Source: Radicibacter daui
Lineage (GTDB): Bacteria > Pseudomonadota > Alphaproteobacteria > Radicibacterales > Radicibacteraceae
Direction: 5' to 3'
Length of the DNA: 64,000 bases
Assembly (NCBI GenBank): GCA_030657355.1
Contig: CP131056.1
Location: 3,740,501-3,804,500, forward strand
Shown: in pieces, positions 1 through 9,062 of the stretch
How the letters are laid out: each line of letters begins with the position of its first letter
Numbering within the stretch: the stretch's first letter is position 1
The notes under the pieces: generated by a model
The model's database searches: none
What the model was told of the DNA's origin: nothing
The model's input: the letters and a program-made list of their open reading frames with translations, nothing else
Program-made: the position numbers and the translations under genes

Positions 1-1393
1 CCGCCTGTGGCCGGCCGGCACGCTCCGGCAGCAGGCTCTTGCCCTCGCGCACGATCAGGGAAGGGCGGGCCCAGCGGGGAATGCGTTCGCCCTGCGCCAC
101 CGGGCAATCATCGGCAACGCGATAGGTCAGCAGCTCATAGTCGCCGGGGGCACCGGGCAGTTCGAGTTCGGAGCGATCAAGCGGGCCGATGGCCGGCGGC
201 ACCACAAGGCCGAGGCGGCGGGCTACCGGCCGCAGCGTCCAGCCCTGCACCACCAGAGAGACGAAGACGACGATGAAGGCGAGATTGAACAGCAGGCGCC
301 CGCTTTCGAGCCCCGACAGCACCGGCACCAGCGCCAGCAGGATGGAAACCGCGCCTCGCAGGCCGACCCAGCCGATAAAGAGCGTTTCCTTGCGGCTGAA
401 ACCGAAGGGCAGCAGGCAAATCCAGACGGCCAGCGGACGGGCGACGAAGATCAGCAGCAGCGCAAGCGCAAGACCGGCCGGGGCCAGCGAGATGAACTGC
501 GTGGGCGTTGCCAGCAGGCCCAGCGTCAGGAACATGGTTATCTGGGCAAGCCAGGTCATGCCCTCCTGGAACCGGCCCAGGCTGCCGGCGGCATGCACCC
601 GGGAATTGCCGGCAATCACACCGGCGATATAGATGGCAAGAAAGCCGCTGCCGCCCAGCGCATTGACCACCGTTGCCAGTAACACCGCCGCCGCCAGGGC
701 AACGATGGGATAAAGCCCCGGGTCGAGGCGGATGCGGTTGAGGCCCTGAACCAGCAGCCAGCCGCCGGCAAGCCCGCCCACCAGACCAAAGCCCATCTGG
801 CGCAGGAATTCCACCACCAGCATCTGCCAGAGCCCGCCATGGCTCTCGATGCCGCCGAGGGTCGCCATGCTGGCAAGCGACAGGGTGAGAAAGATCGCCA
901 TCGGGTCATTGCTGCCACTCTCCACTTCCAGCGTGGAGCGCACACGGTCGCGCAGCGTGATGCCGCCGACGCGCAGCAGGAAGAACACGGCCGCCGCATC
1001 GGTTGAGCTGACAATGGCGCCCAGGAGCAGAGCCGACAGCCAGTCCAGATCCAGCAGCATGGCGCCAAAGAGCGCGATCATGCCGGCGGTAATGAGCACA
1101 CCCACCGTTGCCAGCATTCCGGCTGGCCCCGCCGCCAGCGCAAGGCTGCGCCAGCGGGTGGTAAAGCCGCTGTCGAACAGGATGATGGCGATGGCAACCG
1201 AGCCGACGGCATAGGCAAAGGAGGTATCGTCGAACGGGATGCCAAGCCCGTCTTCACCGAAGACAAGGCCAAGCAGCAGGAAGATCAGCAGCAGCGGGGC
1301 GCCGAAGCGGAACGCAATTACGCTGGAAAGCACGCTGGAGACCACCAGCGCGGCCCCCAGCATGATGGCGAGGTTAAGCGCCTCGATGGTCAT
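1..1393 (-). CDS. cvrA: K+/H+ antiporter, CvrA/NhaP2 type (3' end cut by window)
   Basis: This is a CPA1-family cation/proton antiporter in the inner membrane, exporting K+ or Na+ in exchange for protons. The frame runs without a stop from the ATG at 1393 to the window edge, giving about 464 residues and missing its C-terminus. It begins MTIEALNLAIMLG and has about 12 hydrophobic segments. The family core is present around SSTDAAAVFFLL and ESGSNDPMAIFL, with GLRGAVSILLAL near residue 340. The soluble part that follows (from about RRLGLVVPPAIG) resembles the TrkA-C-type regulatory tail of CvrA. The start codon overlaps the stop of the upstream membrane-protein gene by 4 nt (ATGA), so the two are translationally coupled. 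Family assignment is strong; the transported ion is inferred from the family. Confidence 0.88.
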   Translation of the reverse strand, partial: MTIEALNLAIMLGAALVVSSVLSSVIAFRFGAPLLLIFLLLGLVFGEDGLGIPFDDTSFAYAVGSVAIAIILFDSGFTTRWRSLALAAGPAGMLATVGVLITAGMIALFGAMLLDLDWLSALLLGAIVSSTDAAAVFFLLRVGGITLRDRVRSTLEVESGSNDPMAIFLTLSLASMATLGGIESHGGLWQMLVVEFLRQMGFGLVGGLAGGWLLVQGLNRIRLDPGLYPIVALAAAVLLATVVNALGGSGFLAIYIAGVIAGNSRVHAAGSLGRFQEGMTWLAQITMFLTLGLLATPTQFISLAPAGLALALLLIFVARPLAVWICLLPFGFSRKETLFIGWVGLRGAVSILLALVPVLSGLESGRLLFNLAFIVVFVSLVVQGWTLRPVARRLGLVVPPAIGPLDRSELELPGAPGDYELLTYRVADDCPVAQGERIPRWARPSLIVREGKSLLPERAGRPQA

Positions 1394-2295
1394 CGCCGCG
1401 CCCCCTCTTCTTCATCGTCATCGCTGTCCCGCCTCCAACCCGGCGGCGGCTCGCTCAGCAAGGCTGTCATCGCAGCATTCGTCGCCCGGCCGAGCAGCCA
1501 CAGCACGCCCAACGGTACCAGCACGATGAGGAACAGATAGGCAGCCGCCAGCCGCACCAGGCTCTCGACAATACGGTCCGCGCCGGAGAGCAGCGCATCG
1601 ACCGTGTGCTGAAGTTTCTCGCGTACCGCCGCCATGTCGGAGAGGGTGGAAAAAAAGCCCTGATCGGCACCCGGCGCCGGTATCAGCGTGCTGTCCTCCT
1701 GATGCAGGGCCCGAAGGTCCGCCTCGGCCTTTTCGATCTGCGGCTGGATCACCCCGTGGGAGAGCTGTTCCGCCCCGACGAAGGCGAGCGGCACGAGGAA
1801 GCGGCCAAGCAACCCCAGCATCAGGAACGCCCATGCCGTACGGCGCGCCACCATGGCGGCACTGCCCCCGCCCAGCAGAACCGAAACCGCGGCCGCCAGA
1901 AGGCCGATCGGCACCAGCAGCTTGAGGCCCCATTCCTGCCCGATATCGATCAGCAGCCGCTCGCCGCCCAGCGCCACCGTGGCCGTGAGCAGCACGGAGC
2001 CTGCCTGTTCCAGTACGTCATTCAGCGGGTCGAGCAGCTCGCCGACTTCAAGCGAACCGCTGACGCCAACGCCAACGGAAACGCTGGCCGTCTGCGCGGC
2101 CGAAACCACGGCATCAATACCCCGTACGGTGGCAAAGACGCCGAGCGCCGTACGGAGCATGCGTTCAACCGCTGTACTGCCGGCAACCGCCGGCTCGGCA
2201 CCGCCCAGCACGGTCAGCGCACGATCCCCCGCGCCTGCCGCACAAAAGGCGGCAAGCATCACACATAAAAGGGAAATGACGATGCGGCGTGACAT
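1390..2295 (-). CDS. Secreted/membrane protein of unknown function
   Basis: A 301-residue protein that I do not recognise. It begins with a hydrophobic signal-like segment (ISLLCVMLAAFCAAGAG) and has further membrane-spanning stretches around residues 125-145, 155-180 and 250-275. A soluble stretch rich in charged residues (about 185-240) lies between the last two. The C-terminus is very acidic then basic (DSDDDEEEGARR). Its stop overlaps the start of the antiporter gene by 4 nt, so it is the first gene of a two-gene operon and may assist or regulate the antiporter; that is only a contextual inference. The 105 bp on its upstream side separate it from agmatine deiminase on the same strand. Confidence 0.75.
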   Translation of the reverse strand: MSRRIVISLLCVMLAAFCAAGAGDRALTVLGGAEPAVAGSTAVERMLRTALGVFATVRGIDAVVSAAQTASVSVGVGVSGSLEVGELLDPLNDVLEQAGSVLLTATVALGGERLLIDIGQEWGLKLLVPIGLLAAAVSVLLGGGSAAMVARRTAWAFLMLGLLGRFLVPLAFVGAEQLSHGVIQPQIEKAEADLRALHQEDSTLIPAPGADQGFFSTLSDMAAVREKLQHTVDALLSGADRIVESLVRLAAAYLFLIVLVPLGVLWLLGRATNAAMTALLSEPPPGWRRDSDDDEEEGARR

Positions 2296-2356
2296 GCCCC
2301 AAGGCTGAAGGAGCCGTGGGGCAGAGTCAAATGCGTATGCGGGAAGGACGCCCTGT

Positions 2357-2383
2357 TACGGTGGCAGACCAACTGCCACCGTA
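2357..2383 (-). terminator. Perfect hairpin after agmatine deiminase
   Basis: An 11-bp perfect inverted repeat (2357-2367 with 2373-2383) encloses a 5-nt loop. It starts 18 nt past the agmatine deiminase stop on the minus strand. There is no clear T-tract on either side, so it may be a weak terminator or a 3'-end stabilising hairpin. Confidence 0.5.
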
Positions 2384-2400
2384 CGGACATAATGCTGAAA

Positions 2401-3432
2401 TCAGGCGCCGACGGCGGGCTGCTGCTGGGTGATGCAGTGAATGCCGCCGCCGCCATTGACGATGCCCATCGCGGGCAACTGCACCACCTTGCGGTCCGGG
2501 AACAGCTCGGCCAGCAGGCCGCGCGCCGGCTCATCCTCGGGTACGCCGAAAGCCGGCATGAGAACAAAGCCGTTGCCGATGAGGAAGTTGAGATAGGAAA
2601 GCGTCAGACGTACGCCATCCTTCTCCCGCCGCTCTGCCGGCTGCTCGATAGTCACCACATCCAGCTTGCGGCCTTTGGCATCCGTTGCCTGCCGCAGGAC
2701 GGCGAGATTGGCGGCAAAGGCCGCATGATTGGGGTCGTTCGGGTTGGAGCAGTTGAGGTGCAGCACCTGGCCTGGGCGGGTGAAGCAGGCAACCTCATCC
2801 ACATGGCCGTCGGTCTCGTCCTCTTCATAGATGCCCGGCAGCCAGATGGTCTTGCTGGCCCCCAGCATCAGCTCGAAATGCCCTTCCACCTTCTCGCGCG
2901 TGATGTGCGGATTGCGGTTGGCATTGAGCGGCACATTGTCGGTGGTGATCAGCGTGCCCTCGCCATCCACCGTAATGGCCCCACCCTCGAAGAACATGTC
3001 CACCGGCAGATGCACGGCCCCGACCCGCTCGGCGATGCGGCCGGCCAGATGGGTATCGTCTTCATGGCCGGGATAATTGCCGCCCCAGGCGTTGAAGCGC
3101 CAGTCAACCGCGCCCAGCTCGCCCGCTTCGGAGATGACGAAGGTCGGCCCGGTATCGCGGATCCAGCTGTCGGAAATCGGCAGCTCGATGATCTCGATGC
3201 TGCCATCCAGCCGCCGGCGTGCCTCCGGAGCAAATTCGGGATGGCACACCATCGAGAGCGGCTCGAAACCGGCAATAGTGTTGGCAACGCTGGCATAGGC
3301 ATCGAAAGCCACATCCATCGGCGCCCCGCTGAAGGTCTCCGGCCGGCAGGGCCAGGCCATCCAGCAGCGCGACTGCGGGGCCCACTCGGCCGGCATCAGC
3401 CAGCGGGGATGAACGGAGGAAGGATGGGTCAT
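2401..3432 (-). CDS. aguA: Agmatine deiminase
   Basis: Hydrolyses agmatine to N-carbamoylputrescine and ammonia, the first step of the arginine-decarboxylase route to putrescine. The 343 residues match the family length (about 340-370). Family motifs are visible: RDTGPTFV near residue 93, NAWGGNY near 118, FEGGAITVDGEG near 149, a DGHVDEVACF segment with the conserved His near 215, and the catalytic Cys about 333 in GGGGIHCITQQ close to the C-terminus. It belongs to the guanidine-modifying (PPAD) superfamily. N-carbamoylputrescine amidohydrolase (AguB), the usual next enzyme, is not in the window. The gene lies just downstream of a putrescine importer on the same strand, consistent with a shared polyamine theme. 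Confidence 0.93.
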   Translation of the reverse strand: MTHPSSVHPRWLMPAEWAPQSRCWMAWPCRPETFSGAPMDVAFDAYASVANTIAGFEPLSMVCHPEFAPEARRRLDGSIEIIELPISDSWIRDTGPTFVISEAGELGAVDWRFNAWGGNYPGHEDDTHLAGRIAERVGAVHLPVDMFFEGGAITVDGEGTLITTDNVPLNANRNPHITREKVEGHFELMLGASKTIWLPGIYEEDETDGHVDEVACFTRPGQVLHLNCSNPNDPNHAAFAANLAVLRQATDAKGRKLDVVTIEQPAERREKDGVRLTLSYLNFLIGNGFVLMPAFGVPEDEPARGLLAELFPDRKVVQLPAMGIVNGGGGIHCITQQQPAVGA

Positions 3433-3536
3433 GATGATCGGCCGCTTCTGACAACGGGAAGGCCGGGTGCGGTCTGCAGCACCCGGCCTGTTTCAGGGCA
3501 TTTGAGCCTGCAAGGCAGGGCAAGGCGAAAGACGCC

Positions 3537-4400
3537 TTACACCATGCCGGTATTTTCCTTCTCGCCCTCGGCATAGGCCATGCGCTCTTCGAGCTCGCGG
3601 CGCTTTTCCGAGCGTACCATATACCAGCCGCCGCTGATGACGCCGACGGTGACGATCAGCACGATGATGGTGGCAAGGGCGTTGATGTCCGGCGACACAC
3701 CAAGGCGCACCTTGGAGAAGATGACCATCGGCAGCGTCGAGGCACCCGGGCCGGTCACGAAGCTGGAGGAGACCAGATCGTCCACCGACAGGGTGAAGGA
3801 CAGCAGCCAACCCGACACCAGCGCCGGGGCGATGATGGGCAGGGTGATGCGCATGAAGACGCGCGTCGGCCGTGCCCCCAGATCCATCGCCGCTTCCTCG
3901 ATGGAAGCATCAAGGCTGACGAGACGCGACTGCACAATCACCGAGACGTAAGCCGCCGAGATGGTGATGTGGGTCAGGATGATCGTCAGCATGCCGCGGC
4001 CCTTCGGCCAGCCCACGAGTTGCTCCATGGAAACGAACAGCAGCAGCATGGAAAGGCCGGAGATGACCTCGGGCATGACGAGCGGCGCAGAGATGAGGCC
4101 GGAGAACATCACGCGGCCCCGGAAGACCGGAAACCGCGAGAGCGTCACGCCGGCAAGCGTGCCCAGCACCACCGCGCCGCAGGCACTGATGACGGCGATC
4201 TCCAGCGAGAGCAGCGCCGCATCCAGCACCTGGCCGTTATGCATCAGCTCGCCATACCAGCGGGTGGAGAAACCGCCCCACACCGCCACCAGCTTGCTGT
4301 CGTTGAAAGAGTAGAAGATGAGCGTGACGATGGGCAGGTAGAGGAAAACCAGCCCCGCCCACAGCCACAGGAAAACCAGACCAAGTCCACGCGCGTTCAT
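3537..4400 (-). CDS. potI: Putrescine ABC transporter permease PotI
   Basis: Inner-membrane permease of a PotFGHI-type putrescine importer, 287 residues. It starts MNARGLGLVFLWLWAGLVF and has six predicted membrane segments. The binding-protein-dependent permease (EAA) loop is around EEAAMDLGARPTRVF near residue 180, where the ATPase docks. The C-terminus is hydrophilic (SEKRRELEERMAYAEGE). The ATG at 4398-4400 overlaps the end of potH by 4 nt, which fixes the start even though the open frame continues upstream. It is the last gene of the potF-G-H-I operon. Confidence 0.92.
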   Translation of the reverse strand: MNARGLGLVFLWLWAGLVFLYLPIVTLIFYSFNDSKLVAVWGGFSTRWYGELMHNGQVLDAALLSLEIAVISACGAVVLGTLAGVTLSRFPVFRGRVMFSGLISAPLVMPEVISGLSMLLLFVSMEQLVGWPKGRGMLTIILTHITISAAYVSVIVQSRLVSLDASIEEAAMDLGARPTRVFMRITLPIIAPALVSGWLLSFTLSVDDLVSSSFVTGPGASTLPMVIFSKVRLGVSPDINALATIIVLIVTVGVISGGWYMVRSEKRRELEERMAYAEGEKENTGMV

Positions 4401-5392
4401 CGCTTCTCGGCCTCCTGCTGCTTGGCCTGCACATGCTGGAAGATCATGATCGGGATGACCAGCAGCAGCAGCAGTGCGATGGCGACGGCGGACGCCACCG
4501 GCCAGTCGCGGTTGCTGAAGAATTCCTGCCACAGCACCTTGCCGATCATCAGCGTGTCCGGGCCGCCCAGCAGCTCGGGGATGACGAACTCGCCCACTGC
4601 CGGAATGAAGACCAGCAGGCAGCCGGCGATGATGCCCGGTAGCGAAAGCGGCAGCGTGATGCGCCAGAAGGCCTTGAACGGCCGGCAGCCCAGATCTTCC
4701 GCCGCTTCCAGCAGGGAGAGGTCCATCTTCTCCAGCGTGGAATAGAGCGGCAGGATCATGAAGGGCAGGTAGGAATAGACGATGCCGAGGAACACCGCGA
4801 AATCGGTGTTGAGGATACGGATCGGGCTGTCGATGATGCCGATATTCATCAGCACCGAATTGACCAGACCGTTGTCCTGCAGCAGCGACATCCACGCATA
4901 GACGCGGATGAGGAACGAGGTCCAGAACGGCAGGATGACGAGCATCAGCAGCGGCGCCCGCCAGGACCGTTCGGCCCGCGCGATGGCGTAGGCCATCGGA
5001 TAACCGACCAGCAGCGTCAGCAGCGTGGAGATTGCCGCGATGCGCACCGAGTTGAGATAGGCGGTGACATAGAGGCTATCGGAGAAGATGTAGTCGAAAT
5101 TGGCGAGGTTGAGCGTGATCTTCAGCGCCCCCTCGGCCCACTCGGTCAGATCGGTGAAGGGCGGCACGCTGTAGGCGGCCTCCGACAGCGCGATCTTCAG
5201 CACGAAGACGAACGGGATAAGGAAGAACAGCAGGTACCAGAAATAGGGAATGCCGATCACCAGCCCGCGCCCGCGCAGGCCAAGGCGGTTCAGCCACTGG
5301 GTGACGACATGCATGGCGGCCGCATCGGAAAGACCTTCGATGCCGCCGCTGCGCGCAAGCCCGAACGGCTTGTGATGGTCACGCCCGCTCAT
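4397..5392 (-). CDS. potH: Putrescine ABC transporter permease PotH
   Basis: First permease subunit of the putrescine importer, 331 residues. After a hydrophilic N-terminus of about 45 residues come six predicted membrane helices. The EAA loop is EAAEDLGCRPFKAFWR near residue 225. I chose the ATG at 5390-5392 (MSGRDHHKPFG) because it overlaps the TGA of the ATPase gene in an ATGA junction; a longer start 33 nt upstream would lie inside potG. The gene overlaps potI by 4 nt downstream, so the subunits are translationally coupled. Confidence 0.92.
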   Translation of the reverse strand: MSGRDHHKPFGLARSGGIEGLSDAAAMHVVTQWLNRLGLRGRGLVIGIPYFWYLLFFLIPFVFVLKIALSEAAYSVPPFTDLTEWAEGALKITLNLANFDYIFSDSLYVTAYLNSVRIAAISTLLTLLVGYPMAYAIARAERSWRAPLLMLVILPFWTSFLIRVYAWMSLLQDNGLVNSVLMNIGIIDSPIRILNTDFAVFLGIVYSYLPFMILPLYSTLEKMDLSLLEAAEDLGCRPFKAFWRITLPLSLPGIIAGCLLVFIPAVGEFVIPELLGGPDTLMIGKVLWQEFFSNRDWPVASAVAIALLLLLVIPIMIFQHVQAKQQEAEKR

Positions 5393-6558
5393 GTGTAGAG
5401 CACCACGCCGGCATCGGCATTCCAATGCACCCAGACCTCATCGCCCCAGGTGATGGAATCGACCGAGTAGCGGCTGACATTCGGCGCCGTGACGCGGATG
5501 TTCTTTCCGCTCTTGAGCGTGACGTGGAAGATCGAGATGTCGCCGAGATAGGCGATCTCGATCACCTTGCCGCTCAGGAGGTTATATTCATTCTCCAGCG
5601 CCGGCACGGCCTTGGAGATCTTCATCTTCTCCGGCCGCACGCCGACCCATACACGGCTGCCGACGGTGCCGGTGATGCCGTGGCTGATCATGATCTGGCA
5701 GCCGGCTTCCGGCGCCTCGATCACCGCATGGTCAGCCTCGTCGATGACCATGTGGCCTTCGAAGAGATTGATCGAGCCGATGAATTCGGCCGAGAAGCGG
5801 GTGTTGGGATATTCGTAGACTTCGGCCGGCGTGCCGGTCTGCACGATCTTGCCGGCATTCATCACCGAGAAGCGCGTCGACATCGTCATCGCTTCTTCCT
5901 GGTCATGGGTCACCATGACGAAGGTGATGCCGACCTCTTCCTGGATATTCACCAGCTCGAACTGGGTCTTTTCGCGCAGCTTGCGGTCAAGTGCGCCGAG
6001 CGGCTCGTCCAGCAGCAGCAGCTTGGGGCGTTTGACGAGCGCACGGGCGAGCGCCACGCGCTGGCGCTGGCCGCCGGAGAGCTGGTGGGGACGGCGCTTG
6101 CGGAAGGAGACGAGCTGTACCAGCTCCAGGACTTCCGTCACTCGGCGGTCGATCTCGTCCTTGGGCACGCGGTCCTGATGCAGGCCGAAGGCGACATTGG
6201 CTTCCACCGTCATATGCGGAAAGAGCGCATAGGACTGGAACATCATGTTCACCGGCCGCTCATAGGGCGGGATGTTCGACATGTCGACGCCGTCGATATA
6301 GATCTTCCCCGACGTCGGCTGCTCGAACCCGGCGAGCATGCGAAGCAGCGTGGTCTTGCCGCAGCCCGAACCGCCCAGCAGCGAGAACAGCTCACCGCGG
6401 TAGATATCGAGGCTGACATTGTCGACCGCGACGAAGTCACCGAAATGCTTGGAAACATTTTCGATGCGCACATAAGGCGTGGCCTGTGGATCGAGCCACG
6501 GCTCCTTGGCATCGGGTTTCTTGGGCTGTTGCCGGACTTGCTGCGCGGTCTGAACCAT
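5389..6558 (-). CDS. potG: Putrescine ABC transporter ATP-binding protein PotG
   Basis: ATPase that powers putrescine import, 389 residues. Walker A is GGSGCGKTT near residue 62, the ABC signature LSGGQRQRV near 161, Walker B LLLLDEPLGALD, and the switch His lies in VMVTHDQEEAM. A TOBE/MOI regulatory domain follows from about residue 290 (VGVRPEKMKI). The ATG at 6558 is preferred over an in-frame GTG 9 nt upstream because an AGGCAGG-like ribosome site precedes it. The gene lies 93 nt after potF with a strong hairpin in between, and couples to potH by an ATGA overlap. Confidence 0.93.
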   Translation of the reverse strand: MVQTAQQVRQQPKKPDAKEPWLDPQATPYVRIENVSKHFGDFVAVDNVSLDIYRGELFSLLGGSGCGKTTLLRMLAGFEQPTSGKIYIDGVDMSNIPPYERPVNMMFQSYALFPHMTVEANVAFGLHQDRVPKDEIDRRVTEVLELVQLVSFRKRRPHQLSGGQRQRVALARALVKRPKLLLLDEPLGALDRKLREKTQFELVNIQEEVGITFVMVTHDQEEAMTMSTRFSVMNAGKIVQTGTPAEVYEYPNTRFSAEFIGSINLFEGHMVIDEADHAVIEAPEAGCQIMISHGITGTVGSRVWVGVRPEKMKISKAVPALENEYNLLSGKVIEIAYLGDISIFHVTLKSGKNIRVTAPNVSRYSVDSITWGDEVWVHWNADAGVVLYT

Positions 6559-6605
6559 GCGGACCACCTGCCTGCTTTTGCTGTTTGGAAAGGTAACAGA
6601 CCAAA

Positions 6606-6635
6606 CGCCCCGGCTTCACTGCTGAAGCCGGGGCG
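6606..6635 (-). terminator. Intercistronic hairpin between potF and potG
   Basis: A perfect 13-bp GC-rich inverted repeat (6606-6618 with 6623-6635) with a 4-nt loop lies 17 nt after the potF stop. In the minus-strand transcript it is followed by TTTGG rather than a long U-tract, so it probably acts as a partial terminator or 3' stabiliser. This is the classic way to make more binding protein than transporter subunits from one operon. Confidence 0.75.
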
Positions 6636-6651
6636 CTGGCGGTGCCGGTTC

Positions 6652-7755
6652 TTACTCGCCGGTGCGCATCTTCGTCCACACCCGCGTCATTTCACGGGTG
6701 AAGCGCGGCGAATAGAGCGTGCCGGGGAAGAGCTTGGCCTGTACCTCGGCCGGCGGGAAGATGGACGGATTGTTGACGATATCCTGATCCATCAGCTTGA
6801 GCGACGCCGGCACGGCATTGGCGTAGGAGACATAGTCGGAAATACCGGCCATGACCTTCGGCTGCAGCGCAAAGTTAATGAACTTGTAGGCGTTGTCGGC
6901 ATTCGGAGCACCGGCCGGAATGGCCATGGTGTCAAACCAGATCAGCGCGCCTTCCTTCGGGATCACATATTCGATGCTGACGCCGTTCTTGGCTTCCTCG
7001 GCGCGGGACTGCGCCTGGAAGATGTCACCCGAGAAACCGATGGAAACGCACACTTCGCCGTTGGCGAGGTCGGTAATGTACTTGGAGGAGTGGAAGTAGC
7101 GCACCGACGGACGCACCGCGAGCAGCACCTTCTCGGCCGCGGCCAAGGCCTTGGCATCTTCGGCATTCGGGTTGAAGCCGGCATAGTTCATCGCCAGCGG
7201 AATGACTTCTTCCGGGCTGTCGAGCATGGTGATGCCGCAGTCAGCCAGCTTGGCGGCGACTTCCGGCTTGAACACCAGGTCCCAGCTGTCGATCGGGTAA
7301 TCGGCGCCGAGGCGCTCCTTCACCTTGTCGACATTGTAGCCGATGCCGTTGGTGCCCCACTGCCAGATGGCGGCATAGTCGAGGTTCGGGTCAGCGCTCT
7401 TCACGCGCTCCATCAGCTTCGGGTCGAGATTCTTGAGGTTCGGGATCTTCGACTTGTCGAGCTTCTGCACGGCGCCGGCCTGGATCAGGCGGGCAAGGCC
7501 GGGCATCGCCGTCGGCACGATGAGGTCATAACCGGAATTGCCGGCCAGCATCTTGGCTTCCAGCACATCCATGCTGTCATAGACGTCGTAGTTGACCTTG
7601 ACGCCGCTGTCCTTCTCGAAATCGTCGATGGTGGTTTCGCCGATGTAATCGGACCAGTTGTAGAAGTTGAGCGTGCCGTCTGCATGCGCTGCACCGGCCA
7701 GCATGGCGGTGGCGAGAACGACGCCGGAAACCCCGGTACGGACAGATTTAAGCAT
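6652..7755 (-). CDS. potF: Putrescine-binding periplasmic protein PotF
   Basis: Periplasmic solute-binding protein that delivers putrescine to PotGHI, 367 residues. It has a Sec signal peptide (MLKSVRTGVSGVVLATAMLAG, cleaved after AHA). The mature part opens with LNFYNWSDYIGETTI, the polyamine-binding PotD/PotF signature, followed by VNYDVYDS and LIVPTAMPGLARLI. IWFDTMAIPAGAPN near residue 275 is also typical. The ATG at 7753-7755 is preceded by GGAGAGGCAGGGG, a good ribosome site; the open frame continues upstream but those residues do not look like a signal peptide. It is the first gene of the operon. Specificity for putrescine rather than spermidine is inferred from the PotF-like context. 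Confidence 0.93.
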   Translation of the reverse strand: MLKSVRTGVSGVVLATAMLAGAAHADGTLNFYNWSDYIGETTIDDFEKDSGVKVNYDVYDSMDVLEAKMLAGNSGYDLIVPTAMPGLARLIQAGAVQKLDKSKIPNLKNLDPKLMERVKSADPNLDYAAIWQWGTNGIGYNVDKVKERLGADYPIDSWDLVFKPEVAAKLADCGITMLDSPEEVIPLAMNYAGFNPNAEDAKALAAAEKVLLAVRPSVRYFHSSKYITDLANGEVCVSIGFSGDIFQAQSRAEEAKNGVSIEYVIPKEGALIWFDTMAIPAGAPNADNAYKFINFALQPKVMAGISDYVSYANAVPASLKLMDQDIVNNPSIFPPAEVQAKLFPGTLYSPRFTREMTRVWTKMRTGE

Positions 7756-8008
7756 GACCCCTGCCTCTCCTGCTATTTTGGTCTGGAGATCAGGGCACGG
7801 CCCCCGCCGCACCCCCGCCTCTTGAAAAACATATTGCAGAGCCGAAGGCGCGACCGACAAGCGGATTTTTCTGTCTGTTTTCAATCGTTGAGAGTTCGGC
7901 ACACGGCTCTGCCAGCCCTGTTTCCGGCACAAATGCGCACGCCCGGCGCAGCGACCTGATGCCGCACCGGCCCGTCAGACTTGTCATGGCCGCCGGAACG
8001 GCGTGCCG
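7756..8008 (-). promoter_or_regulatory. Upstream region of the potFGHI operon
   Basis: This 253-bp gap separates potF from the hydrolase gene, both on the minus strand. It must hold the potF promoter if the operon is transcribed independently. I could not pick out a convincing -35/-10 pair or a strong palindrome, so no exact site is claimed. Confidence 0.35.
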
Positions 8009-8797
8009 TCAGCCGGCAAAAAAGCCGGTCGCCTGCGCAACAAACTCGCCCGGATTATCCGCATGCACCCAATGCCCGGCGCCTTCGATGGCGTGAAAGC
8101 GGGCGGCGGGAAACAGGGCGCGGATCGCCGGGTGGGACGCCTCTTTGACATAGGAAGAGCGCGCGCCCGAAAGGAAGAAGGCGGGCCCTTGATACTGCTT
8201 GCCGGCAAGCGCCCCGGCCGGCCAGTCGAGGATGGACGCCATGTTGGTGCGCAGCGCTTCCAGATTGGGCTGCCAGGAAAACCCCTCCGGCCCGCGGGCG
8301 AGGTTGGAAAGCAGGAAAGCGCGAATGGCCTCTTCCGGCGCCGCCTCCATCAAGGCGTCGCCGATATCGCTGCGCCGCTCGGTCTCCAGATTGGCCGCCT
8401 GCATCGCCTCGATATAACGGATGAAGTCGCCATGGTTATAGGCAACCGGCGCCACATCCAGCACCAGCAGGCGCCGAACCAGTTCCGGCCGGGTCAGCGC
8501 CAGCACCATCGACGCCTTGCCGCCCATGGAATGGCCCAGCACATCGGCCTTGCCGCCCAGCTTCGTCTCGATGAGCCGGGCAAGGTCGGCCGCCATCAGC
8601 TGATAGTCATGCTCGTCCGTCCAGGGCGAGCGGCCATGATTGCGCAGATCGACCGCCAGAACCCGGCGCCCCTGGCCGAAGCGGCGGGACAGCGAGCCCC
8701 AGTTGCGCCCCTGCCCCAGCAGGCCGTGAAGAATAACGAGCGGCACCTGGCCTTCTGCCTGTTCCCCCGTCTCGTCATAGACCAGTTCCACGGTCAT
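8009..8797 (-). CDS. Alpha/beta hydrolase (YbfF-like esterase)
   Basis: A 262-residue soluble alpha/beta-fold hydrolase. HGLLGQGRNW near residue 24 supplies the oxyanion region. DLRNHGRSPW follows, GHSMGGKASM near residue 92 is the nucleophile elbow (catalytic Ser), and GAGHWVHADNP near 240 supplies the catalytic His. This order and length match the YbfF/esterase group acting on short acyl esters or thioesters; the substrate cannot be told. The ATG at 8797 follows an AGGACAGG site, and a TTG immediately before it is the only alternative. It lies between the pot operon and a divergent aldehyde dehydrogenase, with no clear functional link. Confidence 0.85.
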   Translation of the reverse strand: MTVELVYDETGEQAEGQVPLVILHGLLGQGRNWGSLSRRFGQGRRVLAVDLRNHGRSPWTDEHDYQLMAADLARLIETKLGGKADVLGHSMGGKASMVLALTRPELVRRLLVLDVAPVAYNHGDFIRYIEAMQAANLETERRSDIGDALMEAAPEEAIRAFLLSNLARGPEGFSWQPNLEALRTNMASILDWPAGALAGKQYQGPAFFLSGARSSYVKEASHPAIRALFPAARFHAIEGAGHWVHADNPGEFVAQATGFFAG

Positions 8798-9062
8798 CAA
8801 CCTGTCCTCGCTTGCATGCCACCTTTTGCGCCGCCCCGATGCCGCTTCCAGCCGGCAGCGCTTTCCTACCCTGCTATGTGCTTGCTTTCACGGGCTTTTG
8901 AAGTGCCCTTTTCGCATGGCTGCCCCATGGAGCCTTGCACAATCGTCGGTCGACATTGGGGTTGGATCCTTCTTTGATGAAAGCCATCTGAAGAAGAGAA
9001 TGACAAGCCGGTCCATCTTCCCCGTTCAAGGGCCGGCATCGACAGCCCGGAGGGTCTCACTC

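Noticed and set aside
5425-7959. Very long antisense frame opposite potG and potF
   Set aside because: It is a mirror of GC-rich coding sequence. It is rich in His, Arg, Asp and Gly without domains, while the opposite strand encodes clear transporter proteins. The same applies to long antisense frames at 9057-10865, 15604-17235, 39805-41484 and 49355-51550.
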